A stretch of DNA of 64,000 nucleotides, taken from NCBI RefSeq assembly GCF_000797495.1, contig NZ_JTGN01000007.1, positions 223,654 to 287,653 of the forward strand, in the 5' to 3' direction. Both the position numbers and the translations under genes were made by a program. Positions 41,869-50,892 of this stretch are shown here, in pieces. Numbering within the stretch: the first letter of the stretch is position 1; each line of letters begins with the position of its first letter. Source of the DNA: Robinsoniella peoriensis (GTDB taxonomy: Bacteria > Bacillota > Clostridia > Lachnospirales > Lachnospiraceae). The notes under the pieces were generated by a model. The model had not been told where the DNA came from. It searched no databases and saw only the letters and a program-made list of their open reading frames with translations.

Positions 41869-44046
41869 ATGAAAGATAAAATTTTTGGTATATTACAGCG
41901 TGTAGGCAGATCTTTTATGCTGCCCATTGCTATTTTACCCATCGCGGGACTGTTTCTTGGAGTCGGCGGTTCATTTACCAATGAAACAATGCTTGAGACC
42001 TATCATTTAATGAAGATCATGGGGCCCGGTACTTTTATTTATACGATTTTGACCGTACTAAATGCAGCCGGAAGTATTGTATTCAGCAATCTGCCTATTA
42101 TTTTTGCCATGGGTGTTGCCATCGGTATGGCGAAAAAAGAAAAAGAAGTTGCGGCATTGTCCGGTGCCATTGCATTTTTTGTTATGCATGCTTCCATAGG
42201 TGCGTTGATTACTGCACAGGGCGGACCGGATAGTATGCTAGAAGGTGCAACAACTTCCGTTGTTGGTATCACCTCCTTACAGATGGGTGTATTCGGCGGT
42301 ATTATTGTAGGGCTTGGTGTGGCAGCACTCCATAACCGTTTTTACAAAATTCAGCTTCCACAGGTACTGTCATTCTTTGGCGGAACCAGATTCGTACCGA
42401 TCATATCGGCAGCTGTCTATATGATCGTGGGTATTTTGATGTTTTATATCTGGCCATTTATACAAAATGGTATTAACAGCCTGGGGCAATTCGTTATGAA
42501 TTCCGGATATTTTGGTACCTGGTTATACGGTTTAATTGAAAGGGCATTGATACCTTTCGGGCTTCACCACGTGTTTTACCTGCCATTCTGGCAGACAGCG
42601 GTAGGCGGTACTGCAACGGTTGCAGGTGCCTATGTAGAAGGTGCACAAAACATATTCTTTGCCCAGTTAGCGGATCCTGGTATCACACATTTTAGCGTAA
42701 ATGCATGCCGCTTTATGTCGGGTAAATTTGTCTTTATGATATTTGGACTTCCCGGTGCGGCGCTTGCCATGTACCGCTGTGCAAAGCCGGAAAAGAGGAA
42801 AATAGTGGGCGGCCTTTTAATCTCAGCAGCCCTGACTTCTATGATTACCGGTATTACCGAACCGCTGGAGTTTACCTTCCTGTTTGTTGCACCATTAATG
42901 TATGCAATTCACTGTGTCCTGGCAGGACTGGCATATATGTTCACGCATATTTTCGGAGTAGGAGTCGGCATGACTTTTTCCGGCGGACTTATTGACCTGA
43001 CGCTTTTTGGTATCATGCAGGGAAATACGAAAACAAGCTGGCTGTGGATTGTACTGATAGGTATTATATATTTTATTATTTACTATTTCCTGTTCACTTT
43101 TTTAATAAGAAAATTCAATCTGAAGACTCCGGGACGTGAAGAAGGGGAAGAAGAGGTAAAACTTTACCGCAGGGCAGACGTTGATGCAAAAAAAGGAAAA
43201 AATCAGGAAAACAGCGCCAGTGAAATCATCGACGAACAATCAGCCATGATAACACGGGGACTAGGAGGAAAACTTAATATCAGCGACGTAGACTGCTGTG
43301 CCACAAGACTTCGTATAACGGTAGCAGATAAAGAAAAAGTAGATCAGGGCATATTAAAAGCCAGCGGCGCCGCCGGCGTTATTATGAAGGGCAATGGAGT
43401 CCAGGTTATTTATGGACCGAAAGTAACGGTAATCAAATCAAACCTGGAGGATTATCTGGCAAATCCTGCAAGCGACAGCGATAAAGATCTGATTTTTAAT
43501 CAACCGGAGATTGCAGATGAAACGAGCGGGGAGTATAATAATATGAACAGTACCCATGCAGAAGCTGAAACGCAGGAGAAAAATTCAACTGGTAAAAGCT
43601 ACACGGTTTATGCCCCGATGAACGGTAAATCCATTCCGTTAGAAGAAGTCAATGACGGTGTGTTTTCGGAAAGAATGTTGGGAGACGGTGCTGCGATTGA
43701 ACCAGCGGACGGCAGGGTAACTGCCCCCTTTGATGGAGTTGTATCTATGGTATTTGACACCAAACATGCTATCGGACTTACCTCAGATAATGGTATAGAG
43801 CTTCTGATCCATGTGGGAATCGATACCGTTCAGCTAAATGGAAAATATTACGATATTCACGTAAAAGACGGAGATCGTGTAAAAACCGGAGACCTTCTGG
43901 CTGTTGTGGATCTGGACGGCATAAAGAGTGAACGTTACAGAACGGTTACACCGGTCATTGTTTCCAATACAGATGACTATCACACAGTTACCGTCGTAAA
44001 TACCGGTGACATACAGAGCAAGCAGCAATTGCTTAAGATTTATTAA
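41869..44046 (+). CDS. PTS glucose-type permease, fused IIC-IIB-IIA
   Basis: A 725-residue permease. IIC (about 1-430) is polytopic (LQRVGRSFMLPIAILPIAGL; ITGITEPLEFTFLF). IIB (about 475-560) has the phosphorylatable Cys in DVDCCATRLRI. IIA (about 600-725) has the phospho-His in LLIHVGIDTVQLNGK. It imports and phosphorylates a sugar of the glucose/N-acetylglucosamine/maltose group; substrate cannot be set from sequence. Start at 41869 (MKDKIFG) follows AGGAGG by 10 bases. A longer in-frame reading from 41734 would translate the RAT-terminator region and is rejected. Expression is controlled by the RAT-terminator switch directly upstream. Confidence 0.92.
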   Translation: MKDKIFGILQRVGRSFMLPIAILPIAGLFLGVGGSFTNETMLETYHLMKIMGPGTFIYTILTVLNAAGSIVFSNLPIIFAMGVAIGMAKKEKEVAALSGAIAFFVMHASIGALITAQGGPDSMLEGATTSVVGITSLQMGVFGGIIVGLGVAALHNRFYKIQLPQVLSFFGGTRFVPIISAAVYMIVGILMFYIWPFIQNGINSLGQFVMNSGYFGTWLYGLIERALIPFGLHHVFYLPFWQTAVGGTATVAGAYVEGAQNIFFAQLADPGITHFSVNACRFMSGKFVFMIFGLPGAALAMYRCAKPEKRKIVGGLLISAALTSMITGITEPLEFTFLFVAPLMYAIHCVLAGLAYMFTHIFGVGVGMTFSGGLIDLTLFGIMQGNTKTSWLWIVLIGIIYFIIYYFLFTFLIRKFNLKTPGREEGEEEVKLYRRADVDAKKGKNQENSASEIIDEQSAMITRGLGGKLNISDVDCCATRLRITVADKEKVDQGILKASGAAGVIMKGNGVQVIYGPKVTVIKSNLEDYLANPASDSDKDLIFNQPEIADETSGEYNNMNSTHAEAETQEKNSTGKSYTVYAPMNGKSIPLEEVNDGVFSERMLGDGAAIEPADGRVTAPFDGVVSMVFDTKHAIGLTSDNGIELLIHVGIDTVQLNGKYYDIHVKDGDRVKTGDLLAVVDLDGIKSERYRTVTPVIVSNTDDYHTVTVVNTGDIQSKQQLLKIY

Positions 44047-44062
44047 TAAATTGGTTATTTGT

Positions 44063-44113
44063 GCAGTCCGGCAAACCAACATTTCGGATAATTCCAAACT
44101 GTTTCCGGACTGC
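44063..44113 (+). other. Inverted repeat between the PTS permease and HPr genes
   Basis: GCAGTCCGG (44063-44071) and CCGGACTGC (44105-44113) are perfect reverse complements around a 33-base loop, without a T-run. It may reduce or protect transcript passing from the permease into the HPr gene. Confidence 0.45.
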
Positions 44114-44149
44114 CATAACAATAGATAAAAGACGAAAGGTGGAAATTTT

Positions 44150-44407
44150 ATGAAATCATTTAATTATGTAATTACAGACGAGATTGGAATTCACGCAAGA
44201 CCGGCAGGACTCTTGGTAAAAGAGGCAAAGCCATTTACCTCCAGGCTGACCCTGAAAGCTGGTGAAAAAAGTGCAGACCTCAGAAGACTGATGGCTGTTA
44301 TGAGCCTTGGGGTAAAACAGGGTGCTGAAGTTACCGTAACCGCTGAAGGAGATGATGAAGCTGCTGCAATCGAAGCAATGGAATCGTTCTTTAAAGCAAA
44401 CCTGTAA
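44150..44407 (+). CDS. HPr-like phosphocarrier protein, Ser46 replaced by Arg
   Basis: An 85-residue HPr. The EI/EII phosphorylation site His15 is intact in IGIHARPAGLL. The regulatory region, NLKSIMGVMSL in standard Gram-positive HPr, reads DLRRLMAVMSL, so position 46 is Arg, not Ser. From family knowledge, Ser46 is the HPr kinase target whose phosphate recruits CcpA; Arg cannot be phosphorylated. So this protein should carry phosphate to sugar permeases but not signal catabolite repression. It is probably a PTS-dedicated HPr for the adjacent permease, with a standard ptsH elsewhere (inference). A strong terminator follows. Confidence 0.9.
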   Translation: MKSFNYVITDEIGIHARPAGLLVKEAKPFTSRLTLKAGEKSADLRRLMAVMSLGVKQGAEVTVTAEGDDEAAAIEAMESFFKANL

Positions 44408-44430
44408 AAAATAAAGAAAAACCCATTTTA

Positions 44431-44474
44431 AAACACTCGGTTCTGCGATCAATATTTCGCATCCGGGTGTTTTT
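44431..44474 (+). terminator. Terminator of the PTS operon
   Basis: AAACACTCGG pairs with CCGGGTGTTT (one G-U) and an inner TGCGA/TTCGCA stem extends it; TTTT follows. It closes the antiterminator-permease-HPr unit. Confidence 0.85.
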
Positions 44475-44550
44475 CACATCCCCTTTTCTTTTCCCCGAAA
44501 TAGTAGTATAATGACACTATATTAACATTTTCACACTAGGAGGAATGACT

Positions 44551-45048
44551 ATGACAGTAGACGAATTAATTGCTATGCTTGAGATGCAGGAAGAAATTCT
44601 TCAGTTTTCTCATTTTACAAATGAAGATGCATGGGAACTTGGAAATCTGATTGTAATGGAAGCAAAGAGAAGAAGCCTTCCGGTAGCGGTTAGTATCCGT
44701 TTGAATAATGGGTATGTGGTTTTCCAATACGCATCGAATCGGACAAACATGGACAATGAAAGTTGGATGGCAAGAAAGTTCAATACAGTACGCAGGTTAG
44801 AGCAGAGCAGCCTGCGGGCTTACATGCTGCTTCGTAAAACAGAAGAAACCCTGGAGGAGCGTTTCATGGATCCCAAAGACTATGCAGCCTGCGGCGGCGG
44901 TTTCCCGATTCGTGTGGAAGAAGTCGGTGTCATCGGCGGTGTAATTGTATCCGGCCTGGATCACGTATCCGATCATGACCTTGTTGTAAAATGTATCAGC
45001 CGGTATCTGCACATCGATGAAGTCCCTAGAATACGCGGCAATATTTAA
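44551..45048 (+). CDS. UPF0303/HbpS-like (GlcG family) protein
   Basis: A 165-residue cytoplasmic protein of the UPF0303/DUF336 type: AWELGNLIVMEAKRR, PVAVSIRLNNGYVVFQYA, and ACGGGFPIRVEEVGVIGGVIVSGL, the glycine-rich segment characteristic of the family. Related proteins bind haem or cobalamin, but this branch has no proven role. I choose 44551 (MTVDELIA) over the ATG at 44545 because AGGAGG ends only one base before the earlier ATG and seven before this one. A TATAAT at 44507-44512 may be its -10. It converges with the pseudouridine synthase gene, 27 bases away. Confidence 0.8.
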   Translation: MTVDELIAMLEMQEEILQFSHFTNEDAWELGNLIVMEAKRRSLPVAVSIRLNNGYVVFQYASNRTNMDNESWMARKFNTVRRLEQSSLRAYMLLRKTEETLEERFMDPKDYAACGGGFPIRVEEVGVIGGVIVSGLDHVSDHDLVVKCISRYLHIDEVPRIRGNI

Positions 45049-45075
45049 GGGAAGCAGAAAGCGTTTCGCGCAGTC

Positions 45076-45963
45076 TTATTCCCACTCCTCAAACTGCATA
45101 TCCGGTGGCAAAGGGGAAGTAAAAACCAGTTTTTCTTTTGTAATCGGATGTTCCAATTCCAGTCTGTGGGAATGGAGTGCCTGACGTTTGATTCTGGTAT
45201 ATTCCGGATTGTACAGGAAGTCCCCCGGCAGGGGATGTCCCAGATATTTCATATGCACGCGGATCTGATGGGTACGCCCGGTTTCCAGCTTTAAGGAAAC
45301 CAGGGAGTACCCATTTTTATATGACAGGCGCCTGAAATAGGTCACCGCCCGTTCTCCACGTTCAAAATCAACAATGCGTTCAATTGCAGAATCCTCTTTT
45401 CGGGCAATCGGTGCATCAATTTTACCGGAATCAGGTGTTTTCCCAATAGCAGCAGCCAGATATTCCCGGTGAATTTTCCGGCTTTTTACCATATCGGACA
45501 AGATAGCAGCGCTCAGCATATTTTTTGCGATAATCAAAAGCCCTGTGGTGTCTCTGTCCAGGCGGTTAATACAGCGGTAAGTAAATGCCGTTCCTTTATT
45601 GGCGAAGTAATCTGCTATACCATTGGCAAGCGTATTTTCATAATTATTGATGGAAGGATGTATGGGCGTATCGGCAGCTTTGTCCAGAATCAGTATGTCT
45701 TCATCCTCATACACAATTACAAGTTCCATTTTTACAGGTACAATCTGACTGGAAAATCCTTCTTCCACGATCTGTACCGTTAATTCATCCCCCTCCTGCA
45801 ATTGTTCTGAGGTATAAGCCCACTTCCCATTTTTTAAAATGCCATATTCTGTACGTTTCAGATGGGTAAGGATATGTCTGGAATAGCCCTTTTCTTTCAG
45901 AAAAGCAGTGATATTTTTGCCTGAGCTGTGTAAATCTATGTGGTAAGTCAGTATTCTTTTCAT
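45076..45963 (-). CDS. RluA-family pseudouridine synthase
   Basis: A 295-residue RNA-modifying enzyme. The N-terminus has an S4-like fold (about 10-70), followed by the catalytic domain with the active-site Asp in NRLDRDTTGLLI, LILDKAADTPIHPS, and the C-terminal LETGRTHQIRVHMKYLGHPLPGD. It converts uridine in rRNA or tRNA to pseudouridine; which site (RluD-like or other) cannot be read from the sequence. It stands alone on the minus strand. The 270-base region to the divergent transporter gene is described under the tandem repeat at 46111. Confidence 0.9.
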   Translation of the reverse strand: MKRILTYHIDLHSSGKNITAFLKEKGYSRHILTHLKRTEYGILKNGKWAYTSEQLQEGDELTVQIVEEGFSSQIVPVKMELVIVYEDEDILILDKAADTPIHPSINNYENTLANGIADYFANKGTAFTYRCINRLDRDTTGLLIIAKNMLSAAILSDMVKSRKIHREYLAAAIGKTPDSGKIDAPIARKEDSAIERIVDFERGERAVTYFRRLSYKNGYSLVSLKLETGRTHQIRVHMKYLGHPLPGDFLYNPEYTRIKRQALHSHRLELEHPITKEKLVFTSPLPPDMQFEEWE

Positions 45964-46110
45964 TCGTGTTTCCGTCTTTATTGCCCGCTAAAAAATAACC
46001 GCAGGCAAAACCTTTCCTTCCTTTTGTTCTATCGTAAAGCCCTTTCTAGTTTACAGTACCGGCTTAAGACTGTCAATGGATTGATCTTGGTATGCTATAC
46101 TTATACAACT

Positions 46111-46138
46111 CAACGTTTTAAAGTATCAACGCTTTAAA
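46111..46138 (+). repeat. Tandem CAACG(T/C)TTTAAA boxes upstream of the NSS transporter
   Basis: CAACGTTTTAAA at 46111-46122 and CAACGCTTTAAA at 46127-46138 are direct repeats 16 bases apart, just after a TATACT at 46096-46101. They lie in the intergenic region between the divergent pseudouridine synthase and transporter genes. They may be regulator boxes; nothing else in 45964-46233 could be assigned. Confidence 0.35.
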
Positions 46139-46233
46139 TCTCTACCAAATTTATTGAAAAAAGTGTTTTTTGCTTTTCATATATACAAAATTCGTGTAAA
46201 ATAGTTAGAGAATAACTTAAAAAGGAGACAGAT

Positions 46234-47601
46234 ATGGAGAGAGAGAAGTTTTCCTCCCGGTTGGGCTTTATCCTGATATCGGCAGGATGTGCAATCGGGT
46301 TAGGAAATGTATGGCGTTTCCCCTATATTACGGGAAAATATGGAGGTGCGGCATTCGTTTTAGTTTATTTATTCTTCCTGCTGATTCTTGGATTACCAAT
46401 TGTGGTAATGGAATTTGCAGTAGGGCGTGGAAGCCAGAAGAGTGCGGCACTGTCATTTGACGTATTGGAACCCAAAGGAACAAAATGGCATTTATACAAA
46501 TTTGGAGCAATTGCGGGAAATTATCTGCTGATGATGTTTTATACCACAATCGGCGGATGGATGATTCTCTATTTCTTCAAAATGGCTGCCGGGCAGTTCG
46601 AGGGCATGAATTCGGAGCAGGTCTCAGGAGCTTTTGGAGAGTTAATGGGACAGCCGGTACTGATGACCGTTTGTATGATCGCTGTGGTTATTGTATGCTT
46701 TGGCATCTGCGCGAAAGGATTGAAAAACGGTGTAGAAAAAATCACAAAGATAATGATGGTCAGCCTGTTAGCACTTATGATTATTCTTGCTATCCGTTCC
46801 GTAATGTTAGAAGGCAGTTTCACCGGACTTAAATTTTATTTATATCCGGACTTTAGTAAATTAGTGGAATCCGGGATATCAGAAAGTATTTTTGCAGCTA
46901 TGGGTCAGGCGTTCTTTACTTTAAGCCTGGGTATTGGTGCATTGGCAATTTTCGGAAGTTATATTGGAAAAGACCGATCATTGACCGGAGAAGCAGTAAG
47001 TGTTACCATTTTGGATACTTTTGTTGCACTTATGGCAGGTTTAATTATTTTTCCGGCCTGTTTTGCTTATAACATTAAGCCGGACAGCGGTCCAAGCCTG
47101 ATATTCATTACATTACCCAATGTATTTAATGAAATGAGCGGTGGAAGAGTATGGGGAAGCCTTTTCTTCTTATTCATGTCTTTTGCGGCTATTTCAACAA
47201 TCATTGCCGTATTTGAAAACATTATTTCTTTTGCAATGGATCTCACCGGATGCAGCAGAGGAAAAGCAGTTGCAGTAAATCTGATCGTAATTATTATTCT
47301 CTCGATGCCATGTGTATTAGGATTCAATCTGTTAAGCGGATTTACTCCTTTCGGACCGGGATCAAATATATTGGATCTGGAGGATTTCATTGTCAGCAAT
47401 AACTTACTGCCTCTTGGCAGTCTGGTATATCTTTTATTCTGTACCAGCCGCTATGGATGGGGATTTAAGAAGTTTACTGCAGAAGCAAATGCGGGTAAAG
47501 GAATAAAGTTTCCCAATTGGGCAAGGGTATATGTGACCTGGATTCTGCCGATTATTGTATTGGCTATCTTTATTCAGGGCTACGTTGTAAAATTCTTTTA
47601 A
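46234..47601 (+). CDS. Sodium-dependent NSS-family (SNF) transporter
   Basis: A 455-residue polytopic protein. The family signature AGCAIGLGNVWRFPYITGKYGGAAF, seen here as GCAIGLGNVWRFPY and GKYGGAAFV in the first helix, gives the sodium- and substrate-binding unwound region. About 11 membrane helices can be counted, fewer than the 12 of eukaryotic relatives but usual for bacterial LeuT/MhsT-like members. It probably imports an amino acid with Na+; substrate unknown. AAAGGAG precedes the ATG. It converges with the flavin-reductase-like gene, with a shared bidirectional terminator between them. Confidence 0.92.
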   Translation: MEREKFSSRLGFILISAGCAIGLGNVWRFPYITGKYGGAAFVLVYLFFLLILGLPIVVMEFAVGRGSQKSAALSFDVLEPKGTKWHLYKFGAIAGNYLLMMFYTTIGGWMILYFFKMAAGQFEGMNSEQVSGAFGELMGQPVLMTVCMIAVVIVCFGICAKGLKNGVEKITKIMMVSLLALMIILAIRSVMLEGSFTGLKFYLYPDFSKLVESGISESIFAAMGQAFFTLSLGIGALAIFGSYIGKDRSLTGEAVSVTILDTFVALMAGLIIFPACFAYNIKPDSGPSLIFITLPNVFNEMSGGRVWGSLFFLFMSFAAISTIIAVFENIISFAMDLTGCSRGKAVAVNLIVIIILSMPCVLGFNLLSGFTPFGPGSNILDLEDFIVSNNLLPLGSLVYLLFCTSRYGWGFKKFTAEANAGKGIKFPNWARVYVTWILPIIVLAIFIQGYVVKFF

Positions 47602-47619
47602 TTGCAAATTTTCCAACAC

Positions 47620-47659
47620 AAAAGGCATGCTCATGTGATCAAAACATGGCATGCCTTTT
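47620..47659 (+). terminator. Bidirectional terminator between convergent genes
   Basis: AAAAGGCATGC and GCATGCCTTTT form a perfect 11-bp stem, extended by CATGT/ACATG. The A-run before and T-run after let it serve the transporter on the plus strand and the flavin-reductase-like gene on the minus strand. Confidence 0.85.
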
Positions 47660-47686
47660 ATATTACATTGTTCCGTTCTTTTTATG

Positions 47687-48193
47687 CTATTCTTTCACCA
47701 GTACTTTTTCAATCTCTACAATATACATCGTGTGGTAATCCTTCTGGGGATACCATTTTTCGTCACAGCTCTTATCAATAAAGCATGCGGGATCATATTC
47801 CTGTGCATAGAGTTTACGGCATACCATAACGGTATTGGCTTCTTCGAAGTATGGGGTATCCTCTTCCAGTGTAACCGTAAGTCCTGATTTCTGGATTTTA
47901 TCCTCATCTCTGCCGGAAACAGTTCCCAGGTAAGTTAATGTTTTACGGTAGGAATCATCCAGTACAGACAGTGAAAATGTGGTGGAAGCGTCTATAAACT
48001 CTTTTGTATAACGCTGGGGACGGATAAATACATATGCTACATTTTTTCCCCACATTATGCCCACACCACCCCAGGATGCTGTCATCGTGTTGCATTTGTC
48101 TCCATTTTTAGCTGTTACCAGCAGCCATTCTTTTCCAATCATCTGAAATGGATTTTTCTGTAATTCTGTTGCTTTGATTTCTTTAAAACTCAT
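47687..48193 (-). CDS. Flavin reductase-like/flavoredoxin domain protein
   Basis: A 168-residue protein with the FMN-binding split-barrel pattern of flavoredoxins: WLLVTAKNGDKCNTMTASWG, VAYVFIRPQRYTKEFI and FSLSVLDDSYRK. It probably binds FMN and passes electrons or reduces flavin; partner unknown. AGGAGG precedes the start. It begins 12 bases after the stop of the polyamine permease-binding-protein fusion on the same strand, so it is likely at the end of that operon, although its link to polyamine uptake is not obvious. Confidence 0.8.
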   Translation of the reverse strand: MSFKEIKATELQKNPFQMIGKEWLLVTAKNGDKCNTMTASWGGVGIMWGKNVAYVFIRPQRYTKEFIDASTTFSLSVLDDSYRKTLTYLGTVSGRDEDKIQKSGLTVTLEEDTPYFEEANTVMVCRKLYAQEYDPACFIDKSCDEKWYPQKDYHTMYIVEIEKVLVKE

Positions 48194-48205
48194 GATACAT
48201 ACCTC

Positions 48206-50077
48206 CTAATTTGATTTTACTTTGTTCCATAATTCGTTATAGGTCTGGTCTACCTTATCTCCCAGATAGCGGAAGGTTTCACAGCGGTTTAATACGGTAT
48301 CATCCGGAAAAGCAACCGGATTGTTGCGGATTGCATCGTCCTCTATCATTTTACGCGCCTCTGTATTCGGTGTAGAATAGGTAATGTAGTTAAAATTCAT
48401 CAATGCAATATCCGGACGGCATAAGAAATTAATAAAAGCTTCCGCATTTTCTTTGTGTTCTGCATTCTTTGGAATTACCCAGGAATCAATCCACATATTA
48501 GAACCTTCTTTTGGCACTACATATTCCAGGTTCGGATTCTCCGTCTTAGTATAAATTGCTTCTCCGGAATAAATAACGCCCAGGGCTGCCTCATTTCCGA
48601 TCATCTTATCACGCACCTGGTCAATGACGTAAGCCTGAACCAATGGTTTTTGCTTAATCAGAAGATCTTTAGCCTCGGTCAGTTCATCCAGGTCGGATGA
48701 ATTCAGGGAATAGCCAAGTTCTTTCAGGGCTACGGCAAAAGCATCCCTGACGCTGTCCTGCATTAAAATATTATCTTTGTATTTCGGATCCCACAGTACA
48801 GACCAGCTGTCAATCGGTTCGTCCACCATGGTCTTATTGTATAGAATACCTACCGTCCCCCAGCAATATGGCACGGAATAGAGATTTTCAGGATCAAATT
48901 CCCTTGATTTCTCCAGATAAGTTTTTCCGATATTTTTAATATTTGGAACATTGTCAAAGTTTATTTCCGCCAGCAGGTCATTTTCCCGCAAACGCTGGAT
49001 CATATAATCGGAGGGGCAGACTACATCATATGCAATTGCTCCTGATTTTATTTTAGGATACATGATTTCGTTTGTTTCGTATTCCTCATAGATTACATCT
49101 ATGCCGGTTTCCGCCTCAAACATGGTAATTACTTCCGGATCCAGATATTCACCCCAGTTATATACAATCACCTTGTTATCGCCGGCAAGAGAGCCCTGGG
49201 AACCATAGTAAAAGCCTCCTACCACAATCACGAACGCCATAAGTGCTGGAATAACTTTTTTAAAGATACCGGTTAACTTTGTTTTCTTCTTTGCCGTTGT
49301 TCTTTTGTCATGAACCTGTTCTTTTGGCGACATGTTTACCATAATCAGCAATACCAGCACAGAAACAAACAGAAGAGTGGAAAGCGCATACATTTCCGGT
49401 TTGATTCCCTTACGTACTTCAGTATAAATTTTTGTTGACAAGGTGTCAATCCCCGGTCCCTTTGTAAAGTGGGTAATTACAAAATCGTCCAGGGACATGG
49501 TAAATGCCAGCAAAAATCCGGACAATACACCCGGCATAATATCCGGAAATACAACTTTAAAAAAAGCATACAGGGGAGAAGCTCCAAGATCCAGCGCTGC
49601 TTCATAAGTACTGCGCTTGGTTTGCTTTAGTTTTGGAGCTACACTCAACATAACATATGGAATATTAAACGTAATGTGCGCCATCAGGATTGTACTAAAT
49701 CCCAGTGTTACATGAAACGCTATGAAAAGCAGCATCAGAGATACACCCGTCACGATTTCAGCATTTACCATGGGTATGTTGGCAAGGCCGTTAAAAAGGG
49801 TACGGTATTTTCGTTTCATACTCTGAATGCCGATTGCAGCCATGGTGCCGATCAAAGTAGCAATCAGTGCCGAGAGCAGTGCTATGATCAGCGTAGTGTA
49901 AAAAGCATTCATGATCTGCTCATTCTGGAAAAGAGCTTTATACCATTTTAAAGTAAAACCGCCCCATTTAGCGCGGGTCTTGGAAGCATTAAATGAAAGT
50001 ACGATAAGGGTTGCAATGGGTGCATACAGTAAAATGAAAATTAAGATCAGGTAAATTTTTTGTGCCGCTTTTTTCAT
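48206..50077 (-). CDS. potCD: Fused polyamine ABC permease and substrate-binding protein (PotC-PotD)
   Basis: A 623-residue fusion. Residues about 1-255 are PotC: six helices and the EAALDLGASPLYAFFKVVFP coupling loop that docks on the ATPase. After a basic linker (KRTTAKKKTK), a further helix (about 272-292, VIPALMAFVIVVGGFYYG) leads outward to a PotD-type binding domain (about 295-623: VYNWGEYLDPEVI, FEAETGIDVIYEEYE, IDSWVIPKNAEHKENA). The binding domain is thus tethered to the permease and needs no signal peptide or lipobox. It imports spermidine or putrescine with PotA and PotB. The ATG overlaps the potB stop by one base (TAATG). Confidence 0.93.
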   Translation of the reverse strand: MKKAAQKIYLILIFILLYAPIATLIVLSFNASKTRAKWGGFTLKWYKALFQNEQIMNAFYTTLIIALLSALIATLIGTMAAIGIQSMKRKYRTLFNGLANIPMVNAEIVTGVSLMLLFIAFHVTLGFSTILMAHITFNIPYVMLSVAPKLKQTKRSTYEAALDLGASPLYAFFKVVFPDIMPGVLSGFLLAFTMSLDDFVITHFTKGPGIDTLSTKIYTEVRKGIKPEMYALSTLLFVSVLVLLIMVNMSPKEQVHDKRTTAKKKTKLTGIFKKVIPALMAFVIVVGGFYYGSQGSLAGDNKVIVYNWGEYLDPEVITMFEAETGIDVIYEEYETNEIMYPKIKSGAIAYDVVCPSDYMIQRLRENDLLAEINFDNVPNIKNIGKTYLEKSREFDPENLYSVPYCWGTVGILYNKTMVDEPIDSWSVLWDPKYKDNILMQDSVRDAFAVALKELGYSLNSSDLDELTEAKDLLIKQKPLVQAYVIDQVRDKMIGNEAALGVIYSGEAIYTKTENPNLEYVVPKEGSNMWIDSWVIPKNAEHKENAEAFINFLCRPDIALMNFNYITYSTPNTEARKMIEDDAIRNNPVAFPDDTVLNRCETFRYLGDKVDQTYNELWNKVKSN

Positions 50078-50892
50078 TAGAATGTAGCCCCCTCTCCATC
50101 TTTATCGTACTTAGAAACCAGAGCCATACTTGCAATTACGAATACCATAAGCACAAGAGACAGCCCGCTGCCCAGATTCCAGTTGCTTCCCTGCTTAAAT
50201 GTCTGCTCAATGACGTTACCAATTAATAGAATCTTACCGCCTCCCAGCAGGTCGGAAATTACAAAAGTAGTAAGTGCCGGAACAAAAACCATGGTAATTC
50301 CGCTGATAATGCCTGGAAGACTCAGCGGAAAAGTAATTTTTACAAAAGTCTGAAAATTATTGGCACCTAAATCCTTTGCCGCATTAATCACATCTTTATC
50401 TATTTTACTAAGTATATTATATAAGGGCAGTACCATGAAGGGAAGAAAATTATAAACCATGCCTAATACAATCGCATAGGGTGTATTAATAATCTCAAGC
50501 GGTGCTAAATGAAAAAATGTTAAAATATCATTCAAAACACCGTTTTTCTCCAGGAGATTCTGCCATGCCATCGTTCTCAGTAAAAAGTTCATCCACATAG
50601 GTAAAATAAAAATTAAAACAATAAAACTGGACTGGTTCATATTAGAGGAACTTAAAATCATCGCCAATGGATATGCCAGCACCAGGCAGATCACGGTACT
50701 GATCACGGCAAGCAGGATCGCCAGGCCTAAAGCTTTTAAGTTTTCTGCTGTTGTAATCCTGGCAATATTCATCAGGGTAAAAGATCCGTCTTCTGCAGTC
50801 AAACCATAATATACAATCATCAGAAGGGGAATAATTATAAAGGAAACCGCCCAAAAGAGATAAGGTCCGGCTAATAGTCGTTTACTCTTCAA
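50077..50892 (-). CDS. potB: Polyamine ABC transporter permease PotB
   Basis: A 271-residue membrane permease with six helices and the EAA-type loop NAAKDLGANNFQTFVKITFP near residue 185. It pairs with the PotC part of the fusion to form the channel. It overlaps potA by 11 bases and touches potCD, so translation of all three is coupled. Confidence 0.92.
   Translation of the reverse strand: MKSKRLLAGPYLFWAVSFIIIPLLMIVYYGLTAEDGSFTLMNIARITTAENLKALGLAILLAVISTVICLVLAYPLAMILSSSNMNQSSFIVLIFILPMWMNFLLRTMAWQNLLEKNGVLNDILTFFHLAPLEIINTPYAIVLGMVYNFLPFMVLPLYNILSKIDKDVINAAKDLGANNFQTFVKITFPLSLPGIISGITMVFVPALTTFVISDLLGGGKILLIGNVIEQTFKQGSNWNLGSGLSLVLMVFVIASMALVSKYDKDGEGATF

Noticed and set aside
45049..45075. 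Terminator between the UPF0303 and pseudouridine synthase genes
   Set aside because: Only a short GCG/CGC self-complementary patch is present; no stable stem or T-run fits in 27 bases.
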